DNA of 64,000 nt, from contig NZ_QEKO01000002.1 of NCBI RefSeq assembly GCF_003096595.1, forward strand, positions 311,064 to 375,063, written 5' to 3'. The notes below the pieces were generated by a model. It was given only the letters and a program-made list of their open reading frames with translations. It did not search any database and was not told the DNA's origin. A program made the translations under genes and the position numbers. The stretch is from Pusillimonas noertemannii. GTDB lineage: Bacteria; Pseudomonadota; Gammaproteobacteria; Burkholderiales; Burkholderiaceae_B. Shown here piece by piece: positions 16,553 to 23,888 of this stretch; the stretch's first letter is position 1, and each line of letters starts with the position of its first letter.

Positions 16553-16899
16553 TCAACACCAATTTTCTGAAACACCAAATCGGGAATGCCCTGCGCGCGA
16601 ACAAGGAGATTCAAGACACCCTCAAATGCCTTGAATCTCTGGTGGACAGCATCCGACCCGACGATATGGCCGCCGTCATTATTGAAATGCAGCGCCTGCT
16701 CATGCCGCTGGGGCTGTGCATCATCCACAGACACACCCTGGCGGACATTGCCACCATCGTCACATACGCCGAAGAAATGGATGAAGAGGGCTTGAGCACT
16801 ACCGAACTGGCGCAAATATCCGAGCGAGTTGAAAAATCGCTGCGGCCGGAATTCCCCGAAGCCCTGTTGACGCAACCAAGAAAACAAGGAACAGCATGA
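16549..16899 (+). CDS. Hypothetical phage protein
   Basis: The 116-residue protein is entirely helical in appearance and mildly acidic, without motifs I can name. It overlaps the preceding and following genes by four bases each. Confidence 0.5.
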   Translation: MINTNFLKHQIGNALRANKEIQDTLKCLESLVDSIRPDDMAAVIIEMQRLLMPLGLCIIHRHTLADIATIVTYAEEMDEEGLSTTELAQISERVEKSLRPEFPEALLTQPRKQGTA

Positions 16900-17321
16900 A
16901 AAACAATCCCCAAACGCTGCACGTAATGCGCAGCGATGCCGACGCCATGAACGCCCGCACCGAGGTGGTTCTGGCCGCCGTGGACGGCGCAATCGCCTTC
17001 GGACGGCTCAATGTCAACCAGCCGCCCAGCGGCACGCACTGGCTGGCGCGATTCTGGAACATGGGCCGAAAGCTGGCCGAACTGGAAGGCGAAAAGCAAC
17101 CGCCTGCCGAAGAATGCGCAGCCACCGGGCAGGGCTGCTCAACCGGCCCCCATGGGCCAAACGGTGAAGAGCAATGCCGGTACTGCGGCGAAGAGTCAGA
17201 CGCCGAGGCCGCATGCCGGGAAGCCTACGACAACACCTATCACAAGGTGCCGGCTGAAATCAGCTACGACCGCTGGCGCTACGTCTGGATGAAGGCCCGC
17301 GAATCGCTGGCCAGGAAGTAG
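16896..17321 (+). CDS. Hypothetical phage protein with Cys cluster
   Basis: The 141-residue protein carries a Cys-rich middle (CAATGQGCSTGPHGPNGEEQ then CRYCGEE) that could bind one metal ion. A C-terminal helix WRYVWMKARESLARK is a common ending in phage hypothetical proteins. Residues 1-60 resemble phage early modules with a THWLARFW-type segment. No function is assigned. Confidence 0.5.
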   Translation: MKNNPQTLHVMRSDADAMNARTEVVLAAVDGAIAFGRLNVNQPPSGTHWLARFWNMGRKLAELEGEKQPPAEECAATGQGCSTGPHGPNGEEQCRYCGEESDAEAACREAYDNTYHKVPAEISYDRWRYVWMKARESLARK

Positions 17322-17325
17322 CGAC

Positions 17326-17622
17326 ATGGCGGACAGCAACAAAAAACACTATCCGAGGCTGTACCGCGAAGAATTCGAGCTGGCCCGCGCAACCCTTTCC
17401 CCGCGCAAGGGCGCGCTGGAATGGAGCCGGGCCGACTACGAGGCATTCACCTATGTGGAGCCAGGCGTTCGGCTGGTTTTCTACCCGCACCGCACCAGCG
17501 CCGGGAATTACCACATTCGAATCCGCGACAGCAACAGCAAAGACGCCGCGCTGGCCGACCGGCTCATGCGAGAACTGGACAAGGCAGCGGGATACAACCG
17601 CACATTCAGCAGGAAAATGTAA
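17326..17622 (+). CDS. Hypothetical phage protein
   Basis: The 98-residue basic protein has alternating strands (VRLVFYPHRTSAGNYHIRIR) and a C-terminal helix. Its TAA shares an A with the next ATG, so the two are probably coupled. No family is recognised. Confidence 0.5.
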   Translation: MADSNKKHYPRLYREEFELARATLSPRKGALEWSRADYEAFTYVEPGVRLVFYPHRTSAGNYHIRIRDSNSKDAALADRLMRELDKAAGYNRTFSRKM

Positions 17623-18038
17623 TGGAACAAACAACGAAAGCAGCGCTGGTCGCGCCAGACTGCTATAGCCTGAACGGCGAAGATTATCACCACGGGGGTA
17701 TTGGCGATGCCCTGGATAGCATGGCAAGCGACGAGGGAGGCTTGGTAGTCGGGCGCGTGTACTGGCTCGCGGTATCCAAATCCCCAAAGCCATCCAGTTT
17801 TTTCAACGTCGATACACTGCTCGAAGACATACAGTGCCGGGCCTGCGACGAAGGCGGGGAATACGCGGAAGATTTCCTAACCGACCTGCCTGACGAAAAG
17901 GCAGAGGAACTACGCGCCCTGGTGTCAAACTGGCTTGATGCCAATGTCACGGTTGGGTTTTTCACCGTGACAAACGCCACTGAACAGACAGTCACGCCCG
18001 AGGACATTAAGGAAATGGAGTGCGCCAATGGAAAATAG
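17622..18038 (+). CDS. Hypothetical phage protein
   Basis: The 138-residue acidic protein begins at the ATG sharing its A with the preceding stop. It contains a GRVYWLAVSK strand and helical acidic segments, and ends overlapping the next gene by 11 bases. I do not recognise a family, though comparable proteins occur near phage integration modules. Confidence 0.5.
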   Translation: MEQTTKAALVAPDCYSLNGEDYHHGGIGDALDSMASDEGGLVVGRVYWLAVSKSPKPSSFFNVDTLLEDIQCRACDEGGEYAEDFLTDLPDEKAEELRALVSNWLDANVTVGFFTVTNATEQTVTPEDIKEMECANGK

Positions 18039-18405
18039 CATCACGCCCGGCAGCACCTTCGAAGTCGCCTATCCGTTTGTTCGCTGCGAGGTTGAAGTCA
18101 TGACAGATGACGGCCTGAACACCATCCAAAGCTGGAAGCCGGGCCACCAAGAGGATGAATACGGCGAACCGTTCGCTCACGGCGAAGGGAAGATGATTCT
18201 CGATGTGGTGGACGTGTTCCAGCCAGGCCTGCGCACCGACATACCCGGATACCCGCACAAGAAGTACCCAAAGCGGGTTTTCTACCTGCGGCGGTTCGTG
18301 ACGCCGGACGGGGTTGAGTTCGGCAAGACCGGCCTGCGGATAGCTACGGAAGCGGTATTCAAGCGGATTGCCGGCGGCTACATGCATGAATACGAGGTGG
18401 CCTGA
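18028..18405 (+). CDS. Hypothetical phage protein
   Basis: The 125-residue protein is rich in beta strands (FEVAYPFVRCEVEVMTDDG, RVFYLRRFVTPDG) and in aromatic residues. It is the last gene before the terminator at 18500. No known family or motif was recognised. Confidence 0.5.
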   Translation: MENSITPGSTFEVAYPFVRCEVEVMTDDGLNTIQSWKPGHQEDEYGEPFAHGEGKMILDVVDVFQPGLRTDIPGYPHKKYPKRVFYLRRFVTPDGVEFGKTGLRIATEAVFKRIAGGYMHEYEVA

Positions 18406-18499
18406 CCGGATGCCGCCGAAGAAGGAAAAGGCGGGGCCGGCCACGGGGTCTGATCGACTCTACTGGACATGGGGCCTACGCCAACACACAGACACACCA

Positions 18500-18520
18500 A
18501 GCGCCCGCCCGGGCGCTTTT
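18500..18520 (+). terminator. Rho-independent terminator
   Basis: AGCGCCC, a GCCC loop and GGGCGCT form a seven-pair stem followed by TTTT. It closes the long early operon and lies 20 bases before the excisionase-like gene. Confidence 0.7.
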
Positions 18521-18539
18521 CAATTCATGGAGTCTTGCA

Positions 18540-18824
18540 ATGCAAGTTGAAGACGTGCAAAGCCTTGCGAGAGAAATTGCCGCCCGCATGGCTCCCGACG
18601 CCCTGCTGGACGCCGAAGACGTTGCGGCGATCCTGAAATGCACCGCCAAGTACGTTACCTCGCAGTACGCCATCACGCCGGGCTTCCCCGGAGCCATTCG
18701 CCTTACCGGCCCTGGCGACCGGCGCAGCAAGCCGCGCTGGAAGCGTAGCGATATAATGGCCTGGATCGACTCCCATCAGGGCGGCAGGTCGAAGCGCGGC
18801 GGCAGGCCAAGGAATGCAGACTAA
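18540..18824 (+). CDS. AlpA/excisionase-like helix-turn-helix protein
   Basis: The 94-residue protein has a MerR/AlpA-style pattern: LLDAEDVAAILKCTAKYVTS as the recognition helices, and KPRWKRSDIMAWIDSHQG as the wing and trailing helix, then a basic tail. This layout is typical of phage excisionases and AlpA regulators. Its place at the end of the phage block, next to host-like DNA, fits an excisionase. No integrase gene accompanies it, so the integration module looks incomplete. Confidence 0.7.
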   Translation: MQVEDVQSLAREIAARMAPDALLDAEDVAAILKCTAKYVTSQYAITPGFPGAIRLTGPGDRRSKPRWKRSDIMAWIDSHQGGRSKRGGRPRNAD

Positions 18825-18885
18825 AAACGCGGGGTGTCACAAAACGTCCCCAAACCTCTGCAAAGCCTTTATTCATGCGGCTTGG

Positions 18886-18904
18886 GGTGCCGGCCCCGGG
18901 CACC
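18886..18904. repeat. Inverted repeat near the phage edge, possible att region
   Basis: GGTGCC and GGCACC flank a GC-rich seven-base centre just after the excisionase-like gene, followed by ACTCC. GGGCACCA recalls a tRNA 3' end, but no T-arm is present. It may be part of an attachment site or a weak terminator of the gene at 18540. Confidence 0.3.
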
Positions 18905-18989
18905 ACTCCTACCGCGCAGGGCCAAGACCCTTAGGCGCTAATTCTCAAAATTTCTGAATCCGTACGCTCTGCGTGAGAGCATTTCCATC

Positions 18990-19448
18990 TTGGTATGGAA
19001 CCCTTCAGTGCCATCGTTTGGCTACCGCACCGTCACGGCGTTGCTGGGCATGAACAAGAACACCGTCCAGCGCATCTTTCACCTCAAGGGCTGGCAGCGC
19101 CCTGGAACATGCTTTAATCGCTCGCTTCGGAACGCTGGGCCGTGTGCAGAGCCGTTCCTGCTTCGGTCGGATAACGGGCTCGTTTTTACCAGTCGTAGCC
19201 ATACCGCGATGGTTCGCAGCTACCGATTACGCCAGGAGTTCATCACGCCGCATCGCCCACAGCAAAACGGCATGGTCGAACGTGTCATCAGAACGCTTAA
19301 AGAGCAATGTGCCCATCGGCAGCGCTTTGAAACCTTGCAGCATGCCAGCCGCGTGATCGGCGACTGGATATACTTTTACAACCACCGGCGCCCACACCAG
19401 GCGTTGAATATGAAAACCCCGGCTGAGGCCTTTGCATTAGCCACATGA
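18990..19448 (+). pseudogene. IS3-family transposase remnant with internal deletion
   Basis: The product starts like an IS2/IS1404-type OrfB (FGYRTVTALLGMNKNTVQRI). After FHLKGWQRPG it jumps to the catalytic C-terminal part (LLRSDNGLVFTSRSHTAMVR, then ITPHRPQQNGMVERVIRTLK, RRPHQALNMKTPAEAFA). The middle of the integrase core, including the first catalytic Asp, is missing. It therefore cannot be active. It marks the junction between the prophage and the following region. Confidence 0.88.
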
Positions 19449-19490
19449 ACTGGGCAGATTCCGCTGGGTCATTACAAGCTTGCGGAGGCC

Positions 19491-19676
19491 ATGAATCAGC
19501 GACGCGCTATCCACTAGGCAAAAAGCTGGTCGGTCTTCGCGCTGATACCGCTGACGGCGCTGATCTGGCTGGTCGCACCGCTTCGGATGCCGGTGTACTG
19601 GATTTTTACACCCGTGCTGTTTGCATGCGCTTGGTCAGTGTCGACCATGGCGAAGTATTACAAGAAATATGCCTGA
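19491..19676 (+). pseudogene. Small membrane protein interrupted by an amber codon
   Basis: A ribosome site (GGAGG at 19483-19487) and an ATG at 19491 lead into eight codons and then TAG at 19515. The same frame continues for 53 codons with two hydrophobic helices (WSVFALIPLTALIWLVAPLR and YWIFTPVLFACAWSVS) and ends KYYKKYA. A TGG-to-TAG change would explain it. The ribosome site and unbroken frame argue that it was a real gene. Confidence 0.5.
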
Positions 19677-19816
19677 GTCTTGACGGTGCGCGGCAAAGGG
19701 GTGTCTTAGGAAGCCGGTCGATCGCGCCATCCAAGTCTTGATTAACGCATCAACTCTCTGGCGCCGGTTGCATCCGGCACTTCGGTTGTCCATCAAGGTC
19801 GCAGCAGTCCATCTTG

Positions 19817-20440
19817 TCAAAGCGCCTGAAGGTAGGCGCAGAACATGTTGGCCATCGCATCGGCGTAGGCTTTGATCTCGGCCTTGGTCCGCCGTGTCTG
19901 TGAAAAGCTGCTGCCCACGGTGCTAAGCGTCGTGAAAATTAGATCGCCCGCAAGCTCGCGTGAAGCAGCGGACGCCTTTGGCAAAGCCTGCACCATGAAG
20001 GCATCGATCATCTGATCGCCTTCGGCCCGGGCCTTGCGCGCCTCCGGGCTGTCGCGATAGAGCGGGGCCGCGTCATTGAGCGCACCGCGAACCTCGGCTT
20101 CTTCGCACTCGGAGCGAAGGAAGGCATGCACGAGGGCACGTAGGCGCTCCAGATGCGGCGTGCCGGCATCTTCAAGGATGTTTCGCAACATGCGGGTCGT
20201 CTGCATCCACTCATCGACCTGGAGACGGAACAGGATCGAGGCCTTGTTGGGGAAATACTGATAGATCGACCCGACGCTGACGCCGGCCTTCTCGGCGACG
20301 CGCGCCGTGGTGAATCGGGTGACGCCTTCCTGGGCCAAAACCTGGGTGGCGGCTTCCAGGATGGCGGCGACCAGTTCGGTCGAGCGCGCCTGTTGGGGTT
20401 GTTTGCGCGAGGCAATCTGGGGACGGCGGCGGGTAGTCAT
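19817..20440 (-). CDS. TetR-family repressor
   Basis: The 207-residue protein starts at the ATG at 20440 (MTTRRRPQIASRK); an upstream in-frame start would include the operator. Residues 25-65 form the TetR helix-turn-helix (FTTARVAEKAGVSVGSIYQY, FPNKASIL), and the rest is the helical ligand-binding domain. The divergent methyltransferase operon and its own promoter share a 20-base near-palindrome. It therefore probably represses both and releases them on binding a small molecule. Confidence 0.88.
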   Translation of the reverse strand: MTTRRRPQIASRKQPQQARSTELVAAILEAATQVLAQEGVTRFTTARVAEKAGVSVGSIYQYFPNKASILFRLQVDEWMQTTRMLRNILEDAGTPHLERLRALVHAFLRSECEEAEVRGALNDAAPLYRDSPEARKARAEGDQMIDAFMVQALPKASAASRELAGDLIFTTLSTVGSSFSQTRRTKAEIKAYADAMANMFCAYLQAL

Positions 20441-20501
20441 AGTGGTGTGGCGATGCAAGGGCCCGGAGCACGGAAACACGATCTGATTACCGCGCTCTTC
20501 A

Positions 20502-20521
20502 ATGCGATGAATTATTCGCAT
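20502..20521. promoter_or_regulatory. TetR operator, proximal copy
   Basis: ATGCGATGAATTATTCGCAT is a near-perfect palindrome 62 bases upstream of the tetR start. A closely matching site lies at 20866-20885. Two such copies bracketing a divergent region is the usual layout for TetR autoregulation. Confidence 0.6.
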
Positions 20522-20865
20522 ATTAGCGCGGCATGGGCTATTGCCTCAACTCTTGATTGATAGTTTGCCTGGCCGCTGTGGTCACCGGGGCACGCAAATA
20601 TTGTCGGTCTCCGATATCTCCCTTAGGTGAACTCCTCATAAGTAGGCCGGTTAAATGACCCCTCTGCGCTGCAACGAAGCTTCCGTTTTCCTGATGAAAA
20701 ACCTGAATCTTCGGCGACCCCTGAGCTTCTGGGGACTCGAATGGATCAACAAAACCACCGTGTTTTCAAGGGAAAGACAACGAGTCGCGCCTCGACCCCG
20801 CGTGGATGAAACGCGAACTCAAATGCGAATTGAGAACATGACTAATTCATCATATTATTTCATAA

Positions 20866-20885
20866 ACGCGATGAATTAATCGTAT
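20866..20885. promoter_or_regulatory. TetR operator, distal copy
   Basis: ACGCGATGAATTAATCGTAT matches the tetR-proximal site in 16 of 20 positions, including GCGATGAATTA. It lies 55 bases before the methyltransferase start. An inverted half-site TAATTCATCA at 20843-20852 adds to it. It likely controls the operon at 20940-22493. Confidence 0.58.
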
Positions 20886-20939
20886 TTTTACCACCTTATC
20901 GTAAGGCCCTATCCCCTCAATCTAGAACTGGAAAACTCC

Positions 20940-21599
20940 ATGACCTCAACATTGATCAACGAACCGCTGGCTTCATTGCTGGATCGCCTGTTCGAGCAGG
21001 CCGATCAGGCCACCAGCCCGGCAATGGCTGGCCTTGCCCACGAGGAAAGCGAGCGCATGATGCGCAGCAAGACCGAATACATCGACTTCTACAGCCGCGC
21101 CAAGGAGCTGTGGCTGCCGGTTTCGCGCGAGACCGGCGTGCTGCTGTATCAACTGGCACGCAGCATGGACGCACGCAACATCATCGAGTTCGGCACCTCG
21201 TTCGGACTCTCGACCCTGTACCTGGCGGCGGCGCTGCGCGACAACGGTGGTGGCCGCCTGATCAGCAGCGAGTTCGAGCCGTCCAAGGTCGCCAAAGCTC
21301 GCCGACATCTTGTCGAAGGCGGTGTGGACGACCTGATCGAAATCCGCGAAGGCGACGCCCTGAAAACGCTGACCACCGGTCTTCCCGAGTCCGTCGACCT
21401 GTTGCTGCTCGATGGCGCCAAGTCGATCTATTGCGAAGTGCTCGATCTGGTCGAGAACCATCTGCGGCCCGGCGCACTGATCGTCGCCGACAACGCCGAC
21501 TGCAGCCCGGAGTACCTGGCGCGCGTGCGCTCCCCCGAAAACGGCTACCTGTCCGTGCCGTTCGGCGAGGACGTGGAACTATCGATCCGGCTGGCCTGA
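20940..21599 (+). CDS. SAM-dependent O-methyltransferase (family 3)
   Basis: The 219-residue protein has the class I SAM-binding loop IIEFGTSFGLSTLYLAAAL, the acidic end of strand two (SSEFEPSK) and VDLLLLDGAKSIY, which matches the metal-binding catechol/caffeoyl-CoA methyltransferase family. The substrate is probably a catechol-like or other hydroxylated small molecule. It leads a two-gene operon with the epimerase-like gene, likely under the TetR encoded upstream. Confidence 0.87.
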   Translation: MTSTLINEPLASLLDRLFEQADQATSPAMAGLAHEESERMMRSKTEYIDFYSRAKELWLPVSRETGVLLYQLARSMDARNIIEFGTSFGLSTLYLAAALRDNGGGRLISSEFEPSKVAKARRHLVEGGVDDLIEIREGDALKTLTTGLPESVDLLLLDGAKSIYCEVLDLVENHLRPGALIVADNADCSPEYLARVRSPENGYLSVPFGEDVELSIRLA

Positions 21600-21626
21600 A
21601 TCAACATCCAAACAGGAGATTTTGCA

Positions 21627-22493
21627 ATGCACATATTTGTCACTGGTGCCACGGGTTGGGTGGGCTCGGCCGTGGTTGAAGATTTGCTCGCTGCCGGACA
21701 TCAAGTCACGGGCCTGGCTCGTTCCGCTGACAAGGCGGCCTCACTTACTGCCAGCGGAGCGAAAGCCGTCCACGCCACACTCGATGATCTGGACGCTCTG
21801 CAGGCAGCCGCTTGCGCAGCAGATGCGGTAATCCACACCGCATGGGGCAGCGACTACTCCAAATTCATCGAGAACTGCGAACAGGACCGCCGTGTCATCG
21901 ATGCACTGGGCGCCGCGCTGAAGGGCTCGAACCGCCCGTTGCTCGTAACATCCGGCCTGCTGGGTCTGCCGCGCGGGGCCACGGAATCGGATCTGCCCAA
22001 CCCGGCCTCCCCACGCAAATCCGAGGTCACCGCACGCGCATGGACCGAGCGCGGCGTGCGCGCGGCGACGGTGCGCCTGGCTCCGTCGGTGCACGGCCTG
22101 GGCGATCACGGCTTCGTGCCGATCCTGATCCGCATGGCGAAACAGACGGGCATATCCGCCTACCTGGGCGACGGCCAGAACTGCTGGGCCGGCGTGTACC
22201 GGCTGGATGCCGCACGTGTCTTTCGTCTTGCACTCGAACAGGGCGTCACCGAATCGGTCTATCACGCCGTCGCGGATGAAGCGGTCCCTTTCAAAGCAAT
22301 CGCCGAAGTCATCGGTAGCCGCCTGGACCTGCCGGTCGAACTGTGCGAACCCGAGCACTTCGGCTGGTTCGCCCACTTTGCCGGCGCAACCATGTCGGTG
22401 TCCAGTGCCCGTACGCGCGAACTGCTCGGCTGGAAGCCCCAAGGTTCGAGCTTGCTTGTTGATCTGGATCGGCCCGGCTACTATACCGGCTGA
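21627..22493 (+). CDS. NAD-dependent epimerase/dehydratase-like protein (atypical SDR)
   Basis: The 288-residue protein has the Rossmann start VTGATGWVGSAVVEDLLAAG (GxxGxxG) and the extended-SDR layout, with LLVTSGLLGLPRG near the active site and no classic YxxxK. It resembles NmrA/atypical SDRs that act as reductases or redox sensors. AGGAG precedes the start. It is the second gene of the TetR-linked operon. Confidence 0.85.
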   Translation: MHIFVTGATGWVGSAVVEDLLAAGHQVTGLARSADKAASLTASGAKAVHATLDDLDALQAAACAADAVIHTAWGSDYSKFIENCEQDRRVIDALGAALKGSNRPLLVTSGLLGLPRGATESDLPNPASPRKSEVTARAWTERGVRAATVRLAPSVHGLGDHGFVPILIRMAKQTGISAYLGDGQNCWAGVYRLDAARVFRLALEQGVTESVYHAVADEAVPFKAIAEVIGSRLDLPVELCEPEHFGWFAHFAGATMSVSSARTRELLGWKPQGSSLLVDLDRPGYYTG

Positions 22494-22603
22494 TTCGTTA
22501 TGCTCAATTCCGAGTGTGTCCATGTCTCAGGAACCGCTGGCCCTTAGTCCTATCCTGACTGGAAGTGGAAAGTCCCGTCGCTTAACTTGGCTCTTCTCAA
22601 TTA

Positions 22604-23752
22604 TTACTGCACCAGTAGATCCACGTAGGCTTGATAGCTGTAGCTGCGGTTCTTCTTCTGACCAGTCATTTCAACCACAATGCCCAGACTCTCCAAGACC
22701 TGCACCGCTGAGTTCGCTGTTGGAAAGGTGGTGTCGAGTTGCTGACGCGCACGCTCCACGGTAAAGCGCGGCATCATGGGCAACTGTTCGAACAGTCGAT
22801 AGCTAGCGGGACTGGACTTAGGCGACTGAAGCAGCTTGCGCCGGTCAGCAGCAACCAGGCTCGCAATCGCGATGATATTTTGCTCGGCTTCTGCGGCAGC
22901 CACAGCAACGCCTTCGAGAAAGAACGACACCCATGCCTCCCAGTCACCTTCGGTACGGATTACCGACAGACGTCGGTAATATTCGAGCTGGTAGCGCTTC
23001 AGGTAGCCACTAAGGTACAGCAACGGCTCAGGAAGCAAATTCCAATACTCCAGCAACGCCGAGATCAGCAGGCGGCCGATGCGCCCATTCCCATCCAGAA
23101 ATGGATGGATAGTCTCGAACTGCACGTGAACCAGTGCGACTTTGACCAAAGGAGGAAGGTCAGCTGATTCGTCGTGGATAAATCGCTCGAGATTTGACAA
23201 CAGTTCTGGCACTCGCTCAGGCGGTGGCGGCACAAAGACAGCATTACCCGGCCGGGCACCACCAATCCAATTCTGCGATTGTCTCAGTTCCCCTGGCTGC
23301 TTACCCGCACCCCGTGCACCACCAAGCAGCAATCGATGCGCATCGCACAGAAGGCGCACACTGATGGGGAGCCCCTTGGAATCACGCAGCTGCCCCTGTA
23401 CCAACCGAAAGGCCTGCAAATAGTTGGTGACCTCAGCTACGTCATCCACGTTGCTGACTTTGAAGCCCGCTTCCTCGTCAAACAGATCTGTCAGGGTGGC
23501 CTGGGTACCCTCCAGCTGCGAAGTCAGCAAGGCCTCCTTTCGTACGGCGCTATAAAGCAGCCAATCCACCGATGGCACGAGCCCAGATACGCCAGACAAC
23601 CTGGCCAGCGCCAATTCCGCCTGTCGATTCAACTCGGTAAACGACACTATCTCTAAAGGGGGATCGACGGGCGGTAATGGATGCGGCACAAAGGCGCGCA
23701 CTGCTTCGCCCAGCGTGGTGGAAGTCGCGTATGTCCCTGTCATCCGTTTCAT
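22604..23752 (-). CDS. Fic-family AMPylase-type protein with own winged helix
   Basis: The 382-residue protein holds the full Fic motif HPFLDGNGRIGR (216-227) with catalytic His. It also holds the N-terminal inhibitory helix TSQLEG (77-82, the S/TxxxE motif) that blocks ATP binding until displaced. The C-terminus (RFTVERARQQLDTTFPTANS, AVQVLESLGIV) is a winged helix. The ATG at 23752 is chosen because the longer frame starts with TTG inside the operator. It would transfer AMP to a target protein; the target is unknown. Confidence 0.9.
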   Translation of the reverse strand: MKRMTGTYATSTTLGEAVRAFVPHPLPPVDPPLEIVSFTELNRQAELALARLSGVSGLVPSVDWLLYSAVRKEALLTSQLEGTQATLTDLFDEEAGFKVSNVDDVAEVTNYLQAFRLVQGQLRDSKGLPISVRLLCDAHRLLLGGARGAGKQPGELRQSQNWIGGARPGNAVFVPPPPERVPELLSNLERFIHDESADLPPLVKVALVHVQFETIHPFLDGNGRIGRLLISALLEYWNLLPEPLLYLSGYLKRYQLEYYRRLSVIRTEGDWEAWVSFFLEGVAVAAAEAEQNIIAIASLVAADRRKLLQSPKSSPASYRLFEQLPMMPRFTVERARQQLDTTFPTANSAVQVLESLGIVVEMTGQKKNRSYSYQAYVDLLVQ

Positions 23753-23762
23753 TCTAACGCTC

Positions 23763-23833
23763 GCTTTAATACACAACAACCATATTAAAGCAATGCTTAA
23801 TGTGAATCAAAGGTTTGAAAGAGAGCTTTAATA
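23763..23833. promoter_or_regulatory. Candidate Fic autoregulatory operator
   Basis: GCTTTAATA (23763-23771) and TATTAAAGC (23783-23791) form a perfect nine-base inverted repeat with an 11-base spacer, just upstream of the fic start. A third copy GCTTTAATA lies at 23825-23833. The Fic C-terminal winged helix could bind here. This is inference from position and symmetry. Confidence 0.5.
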
Positions 23834-23888
23834 CGAACTGCTAACCGAACCAAGGCCCGCACCGAAAAAGTTCAGATACGTAACATCG

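Larger units (their letters stand above)
20441..20939. other. Divergent regulatory region
   Basis: The 499 bases between the tetR gene and the methyltransferase contain both operator copies and an AT-rich stretch at 20840-20890. An open frame at 20655-20879 runs into the distal operator and has no ribosome site or family likeness. I see no other gene here. Confidence 0.5.

Noticed and set aside
18410-18550. A 46-residue frame after the gene at 18028.
   Set aside because: It runs through the terminator at 18500 and into the excisionase-like gene.
1-18900. Search for a DGR reverse transcriptase or Avd in the phage block.
   Set aside because: No product with reverse-transcriptase motifs was found on either strand; the target gene is therefore reported as an orphan.
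18886-18904. A tRNA gene end at the phage edge (GGGCACCA).
   Set aside because: No T-arm or acceptor pairing is present; kept only as a low-confidence inverted repeat.
20655-20879. A 74-residue open frame between tetR and the methyltransferase.
   Set aside because: It runs into the distal operator, has no ribosome site and no recognisable family.
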